From NCBI RefSeq assembly GCF_000090795.2, contig NW_003546395.1, positions 63,712 to 127,711 of the forward strand: a stretch of DNA of 64,000 nt, read 5' to 3'. Each line of letters starts with the position of its first letter. Position 1 is the first letter of the stretch. The stretch comes from Amphimedon queenslandica (taxonomy: Eukaryota > Porifera > Demospongiae > Haplosclerida > Niphatidae). Position numbers and translations under genes: made by a program. The notes beneath the pieces were generated by a model that made no database searches, was not told the DNA's origin, and saw nothing but the letters and a program-made list of their open reading frames with translations. This document shows, piece by piece, positions 31,380-45,900 of this stretch.

Positions 31380-33972
31380 AAATAAAAAATACTAAATTCA
31401 TGTACTTCTGCTTGCTTAAATGATAGTGTAATGATATATTACCTTTTCTTATCGCAGTAACTTAGAGTAAAAACTGCTAGTAGTCTTTGCTTTTCTCTGC
31501 TGTATCTCTTGTGATCTTCAAGTGTAATTTGTCAGTGAGTAGGTCATATACTACTATATACATGTACTAGTCATCATGTGATGCCAATAACAGCCATACA
31601 CACTTCCATATGTGGTCATAGATATTTTGAATTCATCAAGTCATACATGTGCATCTAAGTATATATTTATTAGCAGGAAGTCAGTGTATGTATTGTTGTG
31701 TTAAATCTGTAGTTTGGAAAATTTTATTTTACGTTTATGGATTAGTATTATTGCCTACTAAACTAATTTACTGTTCCAGATAATTGACACACTATAAGTA
31801 CACGTATAACAGATATCAGTATCAAATTCCATAATTGGCACTGCTTGCTAGGCTAGCATGTAGTAAGTACTATGGCCCAACATTATTGGTCATTATAACA
31901 GACTCATAATATGTTATAATTTTAATTGATTTACTTTTGTTGTGGCATTGCTCTGTGAAATTTATATAAAACTGGACTATTATGTTGTTGGTTGTACCAA
32001 ACTTATAGTTATTACTATAATCATTGCTTTATATACTATAATTATAATGACTGTGTATATAATTAGTGCATTATACTGATAATTAATTAGTGGTATTAAT
32101 TATCAGTAGTAATAGTTGTAATACTGATAACATTAGTAATAGTAGTACTAGCAAGAGTCCATGGACTCTTGGTACTAGTAATAATCATAGTACAGCAGTA
32201 ATATTAGTACAATACTAATTTTAATTAGCAGTATTACTAGTGAATAGTAATACTACTACAGTGTAGCCCCAAATTCCTGTCAGTCAAAATTTTGTTAAAT
32301 TTGTCTGGCATTTTTGTGTCACAAATTTTTTCGAACAAAATTTTTGTTTATTGGGGGTAGCATGCAAATTTGTAATGGAAATGACAAAAATTTAATTGAG
32401 AAAATGAATTTTAGCAAGAAATTAAGGTTATGACAAAAATTTTCAACTGACGAAATTGGGAGCTATATTGTTGAGTAGCATTAGCAGTAATACTACTTTA
32501 TTATTAGTATAAAAAATATAGTAGTACTAATAATTTTAGTGCTAGTTGTAATGCTAGCAGTATTACTAGTAATACTAGTTTAGTAGTACTAGTAAAAATA
32601 CTAGTAGCATTAGTAGTACCTAGTAATACTAGTTTAGTAGTATTAGTAGTACTTAGTAATACTAGTTTAATAGTAGTAATAGTACTTGTAGTATTAGTAG
32701 TAACTCTTGGTAGTAATTATAGTATTCTACTATTAATTAGTAGATCTTCTATTAATACTATTAATTTTTGTAGTATTAACTATTAATGCTATTAGTAGTA
32801 GTAATAATAATGATAGTTTTATATGTGTGTGTGTGTGTGACACTGTTGTCGTTTAAAGAACTCTTTTTAATTTAAATTAATATACCAGGCCCTGGCCATT
32901 ATGATTAGACTCTGTATCACTCAAAAAAGTCTGTTTTTGATTTTAGATATTCTATCAATACAGGCATATTTGATCACAGATTATGATAAAAACTTACTAT
33001 AGTTACATGTCTACTTCAGAGTGAAGTTAACTATTGAATTTTTAGGGCTTTATGAAAAAAAAACTAATTCAGCTATACTGATTGTTTGATCATTATGTGA
33101 AACTGCATGCTTTATGGTAATTTGAATGTCCTTTAGGAGAGAGATAGATGTTTTAAAATAATTTTTTTGTTCTGAATGATTTTCAAGTTGGCTAATTCAG
33201 TTGTGTTGAACAGTGTCATTGCCTTAATTATGCAATAATTTACAGAACAAAGTTTTAAAGCCAATCATAACTATTATAGCTATAATATAGTGTCAATAAA
33301 ATGTTGTTTGCTTTGCTATTTCACATTTGCACTATAGCTTACTGTAGATTCAATTACATTTGTGACATACAGACAAGTGTTCATGGAATCATATCTATGA
33401 TGCATTCTACCTTGTGAGGCATGCCATTGCATTGGTAGTCTTGGTCCTACATCATATCACAGATATCTACCATAGTGCATGTTTGTAAATCTATCATTTA
33501 CTTTGCTGAGGGCTGTCATGATCTTGTATCATGTCAATTAGGGCTGGGTTGCAGTCCAATCAGTTGCCTTCTCTTCCAGAGTTGTACCACAAACTTTGTG
33601 TATTTTCTTCGTTGTCAAGTAAGTCAAGCTTGTTTTACTTGGCTCTTATTTTTTGTTACTGTTTAACTTGGTGTACTCTATATGACTTTTCTTTGTGTTT
33701 ATTCATCTTATGCATTGCACACTGGCTGCATACTCTCTGCACATTACCCAAGCAGAAACAAAGAAACAGGTGTATTGTTAAAAATTTAAGCGATTATTGA
33801 TTAAACTTCACAAATGTCAATTGCTACGTCATGGTCATTCTCTTAGTTTACTCAATACGCACAATAAAAATAATGATTATGACAAGAGCAAATTATATAT
33901 TAAAAATTCTGATGAGCATGAATATAATAATTTAAACAGAAGTGATGGAGCAATAATGATGACAAAGTATTG
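31380..33972. other. gene-poor AT-rich spacer
   Basis: It lies between the deaminase promoter side and the 3' end of the FAM149-like gene. Apart from the TAG/ACT triplet region it holds a (GT)n run near 32825-32840. Short open stretches at 33475-33800 and 33797-34051 lack recognisable domains; the second overlaps the last FAM149 exon antisense. Confidence 0.5.
32090..32800. repeat. TAG/ACT triplet-rich degenerate repeat region
   Basis: Runs of AGTAGTACTAGTAATACTAG and variants fill about 700 bp with no fixed unit phase, interrupted at about 32270-32460 by unrelated sequence rich in AAAATTTTTG. It contains the perfect 20-bp palindrome CAAGAGTCCATGGACTCTTG at 32152-32171. Confidence 0.8.
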
Positions 33973-36900
33973 TCATTTTACTGGACCGCCTCTTGATGTT
34001 AATCTTCCCCGAGACAGGCTAGACTTTGGCTTGGGAGCTACATGTACATAAATAAGAGCTAAATAATATCCAGTCATAAAACTGGAAAATATTATACTTT
34101 GGCCCCAGAATTTGGCAACAACCAGAATTTGGCAGCAATCATACTTTGGCAACAGAATTTAAATTGCTGAACAAACTTATTATTGTGGACAAATTAACAC
34201 ATTAAAGTTAATGTTGCTTTCAAGCACCAAAAGTATAGTATACATACAAGTGAAGATTCAGTAAAACATAATTTAATACAATTAAACATGCTAAAAAACT
34301 CACATGCAAACATAAGGCGTGAGCGACTATCATGATGAAGGCTTTCGTCCTGTTCTTCCAATAGAGTTAAGTCATTATGAAGACTGGCTGCATGACCTAT
34401 TACCTATTGACAGAGCAGAAATAAAAACAGTACACACATATGAATCTACATGCATGTATGCATATGAAAATTGATGCCTTGGACTGATAGTCTGATACCA
34501 ATAATGGCATGTATGATCTTATAATCGCATGTACATGTAATACACTTACTCTAAAGGTCTGTGTAGTGTTAGGTCTACTGTCAGTGTGATTAACAACTGC
34601 TAATTGTCTCTGACTATGTCTTCCACCAATTTCATTATTTTCGGCTGCAGCACTAACAATTCGATTAGAAAATGTAACTCTACCTTTCACCTATAAGTAC
34701 AATACATAGACATAATTATAAAACAACATTTGTAAGAATAGAAAACATACATGTACATGCATGTTATAACGTAAGAATGGTACTCACTCCACTGCTTCTT
34801 AGCGGAAAAATTGCTTTATCAGTTTGAGTGACAGATGGGAGTGGAGGAAGCTGAGAATGTCTAACTCTAAGAATAAAATATGAGTTATTTTATGTGCAAT
34901 AATGGGAAAATTACAATTTTTGTCCTATCAGTCCACTAAAGTCACGAATACCTTCATCCTATGAATAAAAATGCATAATGATAATGAAAATTAGAATTAT
35001 TTTTTTCAATTTTGGTTCATGCATGTACATCATTCATTAAATTTGTGATACATAAAGTGTACGTACATTGTCACAAAATTATCTGACCAACACTTGCATT
35101 TACTATTTCACTTGCAAAAGATATTTCATATTTTTTTGTCTCATAAATTTCATTTACTTAGTAAGTGAATAGTGAGCGCCTATATGCCTATAATCATTTT
35201 ACTGTTTTGGCCTTCAGATTTTAGAATTGACAAAACATGTAGATTAAAACTAATGTATTATGATAAAAATGATGTTTTATTGAAACTTCAGTTTCAATAA
35301 AATCAGTCATGAAAGTATACATGTACATTGTGTCATTAATATAATCTCTAATATGGTACAACAAAGGTGGAACAAAGCCTGTGAGAGGTAAACAAGTTGT
35401 ATACAGCATGTACTTACTTGCACTGAAGGAAATCCAGGAGTACGAGGGATCTCAAGTGGTTTTAGAGGGTTTCTGTAAAAAGTAATACACAAAGAGCATG
35501 TGCTAGTACACAATAAAGACGACATGTAGTACCTTCTGTTTCCAGGCTTCCCTGATATTACCTTCTGATCTTGATTTCTAAGAGGAAGTGGCGTTTGAGA
35601 GGATGGGATATTACGAAGGGTTGCTGTACCACGTGATGAAAATAATGAATCATGAAACAGCATACTACCAGTAGCACTAAAATAACACAAATACATATAA
35701 TGTAAAATAAATGTAGTGCTCTGAGTACAGTTCATTGGCAAAGATATACATGTACATAATACATTTCATTAGTCCAGGACATTCCCGTGCTATGCCATTG
35801 TAACTGACAAACACATAAATGTAGCTGACAGTATATGTTTCAATATTACACAAGTACATGTAGCTTTACTATTGGACATGTACTGTATATGTATAAGTAT
35901 ATGCCAGTTAACTTAACAGTGTGTAACAGTAACAAATTAGCAAACCTGACCATATGTTTTGGAATATGTACTGTACATTGTACATGTAGCTCATCAATTT
36001 TTTTAATTTGCAGTAGCAGCCACTTTCTTGCAATGAAGCTTGCTGAAAGGAGGGCTGCATGAAATATCTAAGCAAATGGGGACCTGCTTTTAATATACAA
36101 TTATAATCTACATGCTGTTGTCTCATTTAAAGTAATCTGCTAAACTACAAATTCTTAATTCTTTAGGGAGAGTAAAATGGCAAAGCTAAGCCTTCATAAA
36201 TTCTGATTCATCAACGTACACTGTACATGTACATGTACCTAAGATATATGTTTAAAGTTTCAATAAAACTGTGTTAAGTGACATGTGCATAAAGAGGTGC
36301 ATGTAATCAACTGTGTAAGTCAAAATGGCAATAAAACCTGGTTGAAAAGAGGTTTGTAGGTGGTAAAGAAGAGGAAGGAAGTCTTTGCTGAAGAGAAACT
36401 GGTTTAATCGTCATCACTTTCTGAAGATTAGGAAGATCAGTTGTATGAGTACCAGATCCAATAAGACTGGGAACCATTGGCTTCTTCTTCATAGACTACC
36501 AGAGTAATGAAAATACAAAACGAAAGTTATGTACATTTTTACTCTACATGGAGCATATTACTGTTTACTTGTTACATGTATTGTATGCATTAAATATGAC
36601 AGGGAATAAAGACAGAAAATTATTAATATTGAAACTGCCTTTGCCAAAATATACACAAACAAGTACATGTACATGTAAACATTGAATAATAATAATAATA
36701 ATGATAATAACAATAATAATAGTAATAATAATAAATATTATTATGAATTTTAAAGGGCATTATGAACAATTTAGTTAATTCATTGAGTAAGCAATTGGAG
36801 GCCAAGAACAAATGGGAATAGACCCCAGATTCAAGGCATCAAAAAACAAGATAGCTAATTTTATAAAAAATTAAGCTTTTAAAATGGGTATTTTAAAAGA

Positions 36901-39900
36901 TTGACAGAAATGTCTCATAGGGAAAAAGGTACATGCATGTACATGTACATGTTTAAAAAGCAAGCCACAACTTAAAAAGCAAAAACTTCCATTGTTTCGC
37001 AAAAACACAAATTATATAATTGTTATTTCACAAAAAATTAGATCACATGTATAAAATGAATGTACATGTACGTGCCACATTCAATAATACATTATTACAG
37101 AAACATTTAATCTTTTGAAACACAGGAATTTTCCACTGCATAAATTTCCGAGTAATTTTCCTCACGTAATAAGCTATATGTAAAGAGCAAACAGCAAAAA
37201 AACATCACCCGCTGCATATACATGTACATTACAGCATATTGAAGTGCTGAAGGAAGCTCAGTCCACAAAACTTCATAAATTTTACATTTACATGTACATA
37301 ATAATGTCTTGTTTCCTTTTGATTCACATTTTCTACATGTGTATATGTACATGTAAATGTATGGTGATCATTACCTGAATTTGGCCAGTTCTTGGAGGAG
37401 GAAGCAACTGCCCTCCTTTACTAGGAAGATAAAGTATAGGCAAATGACTAGAAGGGCCTTCAGAATAGTCACATATGTCATGGTCACCTATATAATGCAC
37501 TTAGTAAGAGTTGCAAACAATTAAAAATATACAAAAGGATAGGCTACTACAAATACAGTACACTGCATACATGTACATTGTAAGTATTTTCAAATGATTA
37601 TAATCATAAAGTAATTGTCATACAGTATGTCCCAATTTTAAAATTTCAATGAGTTACTCTTACTTTCAATAGATTTATACTTCAGTAACAATGGTTGCAA
37701 AGCAGTTGCTATCTGAAAAAATGAAATGTCAAGACAATACAAAAACAAAGAGATGTAGACATTATCAGAGTGGATAATTATTTATCCACTCCTGACAGTA
37801 TCCATTCTATAAGAGTAGACAGGCTGGTAAAGGGTCAGGACCAATATGGCATTGCTTTATGTTTATTCTGGGGCTCAGCCAACTAAAATTGATCTTGTCA
37901 TTCAGGCACTGAAATGACAGTATATTAAAATTATAAGCATCTTTTGTCATTGTCTATCATGTGCTGAGTCAGCAATGAGGCAAAGCCCTTAGTGATTAAG
38001 TACTGTATCTCAGTCTCTCTGTACAAATTGTTGAACTATTATTATAGTTAAATTGCCTCATCTTCATTGAAAGCAAGTGCGGTCACAATGAAATACAATG
38101 GCATGCAGCTACCAGCAAGTCTGAGCTTATGTATAGCAAATTGTAAGCTAAACCACTGTCCAAAGACTTCTTCAGCAGCAATGAAGTTTAACAACAATCA
38201 TCTTCATTAATGGTATCACAAAATTAACAGAAAATTAGTATCAAGGTGTAGTGCTCAACATGTTGACAATCCAGATATAAAAAATGTAGCATATGACTGT
38301 AGTGTTGTTGATAGTTTTGTATCTCCCATTTTCCTCAGGCTGCTATAGCACTGGCATCCCAAAGTGTCATATGAATAATGGTATTTAAGTGTGCTAATGC
38401 ATTGTCCCCACAAAACACCAAGTGAAGATAAAGTTAAGATAAGATACTGTACATGTGTACATGTAAGTCAGTTACGGAGAAAGAAATTGAAGTGTTGTAT
38501 GAGCTGGTTTATGGTTGTGTGAGTATGAAATAGGGACACTGCCTGTAATTTTAATGATGTCATAGTGAATCTAATGTACTGTACAGCCACTTGTTCAATG
38601 TGGTTGAGTCCACTTATGAACATAAAATTATTTGGGTCAATTCCAATATTTTACAGTTTAATTATGCATGTCTTTAATCATTATGGAAAGATGAAACCAT
38701 TTGAAAGCTTGTGACCACACTGTCTTCAACTGTAATATGGCTGAAGATAAAGAAAACACAAGGAGAGAATGCAGACATCCTATGATTATAAAATACAAGA
38801 ATCGTCAAGTCCAAAAAATTGGCTAAAGGAGACATAAAGGTATCGTTCATCGCTCTCTCACCCAATATTTCATTTAAAGCACTTGAGTCAATTCAAGAAT
38901 GTATGCCACGCTGTGATATTAAAAATTACAGTGGCACACTATTACAGCAATTTGCAGTTTTTGGCTGAACAAGCACAGTATCAAACTGAGTGCACAATTC
39001 TATAGAGTAAATGTGTACTGTGGTTTGAGCAAAAAGTGGACAAACAACAGCATTATCATTTGGACCAGTTTATAAAACTTGATTGGAAAACCATTCAGAG
39101 ACCATAATAAATAGGATTCTACAAATTAAAAGAGTCCTAAATGAACCTGCTATTTAATGAGGAAAGGCAAAAAAGAGATGCTACAAAAGGATATTTAGAA
39201 GCTGTAAGTCTACATCATGCTTCATTTGAAGAATTTATTTTTACCCATCATAATCATTCCTCAGACCTTGTTGTGGGACAGGTCTACTGAAAATAAAGTT
39301 ACTAGATAGCAAGTGTGATTATAGATGCTATAAGCATTGATGATCCTAATGTTTATTTGAAGAGCAATGGTTTAGGTAGGATGCTAGATTGAAAAAAATG
39401 ATAATTACATGCAGATGCAGTTGTTTGCATGTTGTATCATGCACATACATGTACACGTACTTTGTATGTTGGACCCTCAAGGAAATTGTCATAGAGAAAA
39501 TCAAGAAAGATGCAGCTGGGACGTATGCTATTCTTCCAAAGCTGCATATCTTGTTCATTCGGTGCATTGTTCAGAAAATTTTGGTCTACCACATGTAACA
39601 GCTACATGTAAGTGATCCTATTTCAATGGACTCAGGCAAAGAAGGTAACAAGGAAGATATAAAACCACTCTATAGCATTTGTACACAAGTTTTAGTTGGT
39701 ATTAGGGTTGCTTGTGATATCAAAGAACGCCCGTATGAATGGTTCCATCAAGACTGTGTGGGGTTTACAGAACAACCTGCATGGCAATGATGAAGAATGG
39801 TACTGTGATCAATGTATATAGGCAATAAAGGCATAGTCTCATGCTCTCTTCCTCTATCATTACTGACTAATAAATTAATAATGTCTTATGTACATTACTA

Positions 39901-42900
39901 ATGTTAGTGATAAGAAGCATATTATCTTAAATTTTCGGTTATTAATATTAATCTTTAGCATGTAGAATCACTTTTATTCTGTTATGCATGCACAATATAA
40001 AATAAATTAAGTTAAAGGCATCCACTAACAATTGATTCACCCAAATTGGTTAAAGCACTGCAAACCACAATGCTAAATATTCCTTTGTCAGTTTAAACTT
40101 TTTATGCACCCATTAGTCTGTTTTCAAAAAAATTGGCACCCTGGGCTTGACTCTTAGCCTCCTCATTGGTATTTAACCTACATAGGTTATCAGCTGAATG
40201 CCACAGAAAGTGATGGTGCCACTCAATCCACTGACTAGCTTACTGCAATTAATCAAAGTGGACTCATCACACTTGATAATATCACCTGTTTTTTTGCAGT
40301 AGAGTCAGAGGTCCTGAAACATCTACAGTACATGTATCAGCTAGCCAATGTTCATGAATACACAAATAATAAAACAGATGCTTCTTGACAAAGTATTTAA
40401 AAATGAGGAATTTTTTTTTCCACAGAGCTTTTTAAGACATGCAAGTGGTTGAATGTTAATAAGATCTAAATTGTATTCACAAAAGGTTGCAGTCAGGTTA
40501 TACCAAATAGAGGGAGATTATAGTTATGTCTATTGTGGAAATGCCTAAAAACTGTTGTGTAGCGAGATACAAAAACTGGTTGAGCAAGAAAAAGGGATTA
40601 AGTTATTTAAATTCCTTCTAAATGATTAGGAGCGGTGTAAAAATGGACAGCAGTTGTAAGACAAGAGCACTGGCAGCCAAGAAATAGCTACAGAATATGT
40701 AATGAGCATTTTAATAATGGTAAGACATTTTTTAAATTAGCCCAACCACCCACTTATTTCATCAACCTTAGGAGAACTTAAGATTGTTCCAACTCATTTT
40801 GACTACATTCCTTTTCCCTTGAGATCATACATGCAAGTCTAAAACTCTAGCGACAGTTCTTAAAACTACAATGTTACCACCAAAGACTGTCATTAGCTAC
40901 ATGTATTTTATTGTCACACATGGATATATCAGACGTAGTGACTGATGCAATTGCTGCTGAGTTTGACACTGCTGAGAGAGAAACTGATACACTTTGAGCA
41001 ACACAGAGATTGATGTAGCTCATATCCTGATCTACTTCATTGTATGCACATCAATCAGTGTAATCAAACTGATTCCCACCTGGTCAATATTCTTATAACT
41101 TTGTATGCACAACGAGAAGTGTTACAATGAATATATGCCACTACCTCTTAAGCAGACATTTCCAAATTGCCAAGTGCATGATCATTGATTGTTCAAAACT
41201 ATTTACTGAAATCCCTTAAGTTTTGATGCTGTGCCAAAACTTACTCAAATTATAAAAAGCACAATACCGCCAAATTTTTGATTGGTATAATAAGATGTGG
41301 TACAATTTTGCTCTAGTTCCAATGCTGGGGTGGATGCAATTCTAATAGAAATATGACTCAGTAAAGTAATTTTTAAACCTGGTGACCAAGTACTGGCTGA
41401 AAAGGGATTTACTATTGGTGATAACATTGCTTGTTACGAAGTTTCTTTCATTATCCCAGAGTTCACAAAGATGCATGTAGCAACTGACACAAAAGGAAGT
41501 AGAGCAGTCTCAGCAAACTAGTAAAGTTTAAAAACAAAGTGGAGCACTTAAAAAACGATCAATATTCTCAGGAACACTGAGTGTGGCAATACTCAAATAA
41601 TTTTGCTCAAGTGAGCCATCAGGTTGCAACTATTTTGGAGCATGCAAAAATGATGATTCGTTTGGAAGGGAAGCTATATGCAGAAAATAGTAGTGCAGAC
41701 AGCAATAAATTATTCATAAAGCATGAACGTGTAAGAAAAATGTTAAAAAGGTAACAATAATGAAGCAACTGATCTTTTTTTGCCACGAGCATCCCAGATG
41801 CATGAGGATTTTTTAGTAAGGACAGACAAACTAGCAGTTGAAAGCTCTCAGTCTTACTGCTACCACTAAAAGATTTGGTGAGCGATGAACAACAAAATGA
41901 ACAAAACAAAATGACAAGAACAACAGCCAGTATGACAGAATGGGTAGCGAACCTATGGAATCTCAGGGCACAAAACAGAGTAACTGAAGATAGAGTGACA
42001 CCACTTTGTAAATTACTTATAATTCTCTTAACTTCTGGCTCTCTTACTTTGTCAGGAAGTAAGGAATGAGCAAAGTTAGGAGTGAGCAATGTGATGAGCA
42101 TTAGTGTGGAAGCTACAGTTCATGTGTAGTTGCACTCACCAGCATATTGGAGGCCAGCGAAGGATACCAGAGTCCTGGTGAAATGGATAGAGGCCCACCA
42201 ATCTCATCCATACCCTACCAAGTAGGAAAAGGAGTACATGCATGTGGCTTCCTGCTCTGGTAGGAACATCTTGTGTACAAAAATCAAAACTTTTTATGTT
42301 TCGTGATGATATACATGTATACACATTACTAATTTAGTCAAGTGATGATAAACATGATAAGAATAGGCAACTCATGTTTTTACAACCTTAACACATTTTA
42401 TTTTAGTGTTGCTTTCTTGTTTTGCTTGAAAATTTTGTGTTTCAATGCAACACCTCATTTTTCTGTAATACATGTAGGTAGCAAGAAAGACATCAACTTA
42501 TATGAAGGGAAGTGGATCCACTCAAAAAAAAAAACTCAAGTGGCTCACACTTAATTTCTTGAAAATGATATTAAATATTATTATTTGTATCACTACTGGA
42601 TAAGAACATACAATGTACATTTTTAGAATACACAATAACTAGTCCCATGTCCTTCCTCTTCCACATAAGGTCAATCATGAGGAATAACGTTGCAGTAATC
42701 TAAGGCAGCAACTCAGACAACCATACAGGCAGAAATGTCACAGCTCAACCACACTGAAGAAGACAGCAGCTTTAAGGCTTGTTCAAAGTGTATACTTAGG
42801 TGCAGCTAGATACTCATGGTCCCAGGCTGCAGGAAGATCATACTCTGCAACAGGATCGCGGGTTTCAAGACAAATAAAAAACACAGCAGCTTTGAAGAAT

Positions 42901-45900
42901 GTATCTCACTCCCCACATAACACACACTTACTATAATTATACTACACACTCTATACATTCTTAATTGGTGCATCTGCATGAGCTGTAAGCCTACTATATA
43001 GCCTAGAGGACACAGCCCATTTAGCAGGATAACAACAAACTTGTTGGCTTGGGCCCAAATTTTCCGCTTTACGGTACATGAAGGACGTGGATCCAGTCAA
43101 GAAAAAAGTAACTCATAAAAATATTAACTATTATTTTTATTTTTATCACTTACTGGATAAGAAGTTAAGAACTTGAGGACACAGTTAGTGTTAGGCCCTC
43201 CCCTCCCACAATAGATCACGAGGAATAACGTGTGCAGCAATCTAAGGCAGCAACGTAACCGTAACCAGGATCAAGAGACATTAACAAGCAAAAATGTCAC
43301 AGTTTAGCTCACCTACCAGTAGTCTTGGCATACCTATACTTGAGATCCCAGGCTGTTGGGGGATTATATACCAAAACAGGATCACAGGTTATAAAAATAC
43401 AGCAGTTTTGGTCAAGTGGCAAGAGGATCAAGATAGGGCTGTGAGGTATACCTACATTTCTATATACCGAGGTATTACTTTTAGATATAGAAGGTACATG
43501 TATATATATAAGTTCCAAAGGTTTTAAATATAGTATCAACTACTAAAACCGAGGTATACCATCAATACCGTAATTAGATACCATAAATAATGGTACAAAC
43601 GGTGAAGTATGGAAGTTCTTTGGTCTCAGAAAGGACACATAAGGCAAGGTTGTTGATGATGTGATAGCATTCAGTAGGAGTGGCAGAATTGTGACACTAA
43701 TTAGAGCCACAGCAGCTAGTTTTTCTTTCAGCAAACCTTGAACTTTAAAATCACTTAAGTACAGTACATGCTAACAAGTTCAAAGTTAAAAGACTAATAT
43801 AAATTATTTTACTAGTTCACTATATTTAGTAATACTGGGGTATTTTGTCAATACTGTACTGAGGTGTCATTTTATTTAATACCTCACAGCCCTAGATCAA
43901 GAGAAGCTACATTCTATATTCAAATCCACAGGAGACCTGGCTTACCATTCTGGCAAGACCTTGATCCAAGTTTGGAACTGGTTTGGCAACGCCAGAAGGA
44001 GAAAAAGGGCAGAAGGATTAAATACTTGGCTTGACAAATGCTTCACTTTTACTCCAAACTCATTGACAGGTTAGTAAAAAATGTTAAAAAGGCCACATAA
44101 AAACACTTCATCATACACACTCTTTCACATTTTTAATTGGTACATCTGAGCTGCAAAACTATAGTATTACAGCTATAACCTGGAGGACACAGCAGGATAC
44201 CAACAAAACTTTTTGATTTGGGCAACTCACTACAGGGCCATAGTGTAAAAATATACTTCCAGCTGATTTTTATTATGGATCATCACCCTTCTCATTTCCA
44301 TATGGTGCTGATTATCAGGGACCAGACTATAATAGCTTGGCTCATTTGGTGAAAGGGGATGGGAGCAGCAGCAACAAATACAATCCAACCCTCCACATCA
44401 ACATCCACAACCAGTCCCACGCCTTCCCAACCAAGCCAACACAAACCTACTGGCTCAACCACGTTCATTGTGCAACGGTTAAACAAGATTAACTAGGGGT
44501 GAAGTTGCACTAGTGCACATGCACAATAGGCAGCAATTACATGTAAGTCTTCACACTCTTGGTGGATCAAAGATCTTTGAGAAAGCTAATCTATTGCTTT
44601 GGTGAGATGTTAATGGCCGATGAGCGGGAGAAAAACGCCCTGGTGGTGGCAGGGAATGAAAGGACAATACAAGGGAGCACCTGCTGTCTCTAGCGGCAGT
44701 AAAGCAAATCATGGACACAATATGAGCTGCTTTAGCCACCAGGGGCCCCCATGCAGTAACAGAAACCATGACTACAACACCAGCACGGATGGTAAGTAAA
44801 TTGAAGCACACCACACCACAGCACACCTGCCAAAGAGGGGCTGCCCTGTGTGGGGTTCATAATGGAATGATAATTAGGAGAGCTTTAAGGGGGGGATCTG
44901 TCATTTTCTCTCGTTCTGCAACTGCTTGCCAATGGTGTGTCTAGTGGTACTCACCGAGTGAGAGATGAGTGACAAGTTGTTGAGCCCTAGCTGTAGAACG
45001 TAGCTTAGGTAAGCTTTATTTGTTGAAGTGCCCTCTTTTTTAATTGTAGGTCTAAGGAATGAATTGATGGGCCATGCCAATGCCCAGTTAGTAGGTACTC
45101 ACTATAAGCACATTTAACACCTGCTCCAACTGGGGTCCTGTGTTCCAAGGGGTCCAGAGCCTTCAGTATTGATGACATTGTAGTCCTCCATTAATGTGGG
45201 GCAGTGGGAGTCAATGCCGGAGAGCCACCCAGACAGGGGCTTTGTCCAGTTTACTATAGAGGGACTCTGGAGGGGATTCAGATAGGGTTTGATATTGATA
45301 ACTAAGGATATGCAACTATCCTTAACTTAGGATAGGCAACTATCCTTAACTCAGGATAGGGTACTACCAATATTGATAACTATGCACATGCGCACATGTG
45401 CAGCACTATGACACATGTTCAAAATGGCAGCTGGAAATACAAGACCTCTATTCTTTGTGCCTATTTCTCTGTAGGAGAAGATACATGCATTACTATCTGT
45501 AATGAGTGCAGTGCTTATATATGTATTTCTCGTGGTGGTAGAAGTACAAAAAGTTATGATACCAGCAATCTTTTGTTTCATTTACGAATGAAGCATTAAA
45601 GCAGTTTAAGAAGTACGAAGCAGAAAAGAAACATGTACCTGCAACAGGACAGTCAGTACTCCCCAAGACTAATCAGTTATCACTAGAGTCGAGTATTGAG
45701 TTCTGGCATGTCTGGGATATCAATAACCATCGCGTGCAGCATATTCATTAACAAGTTAGTGAAATGGTCTCTATTGACAGTCAGCCGTTTTTAATAGTCA
45801 CTGATGTACATGTAGGTATTTGGTTCGTTTACTGAAAGCAATGGAAAGCAGATATTCCCTTCCAAGTCATAAGTACATGCACTTCACAGAAACAGTAATG

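Noticed and set aside
32090-32800. CRISPR-like or minisatellite array
   Set aside because: The TAG/ACT triplets have no fixed repeat-spacer structure and vary continuously.
33797-34051. 84-codon plus-strand frame
   Set aside because: Its end overlaps the last FAM149 exon antisense; composition is low-complexity Asn/Asp and there is no splice support.
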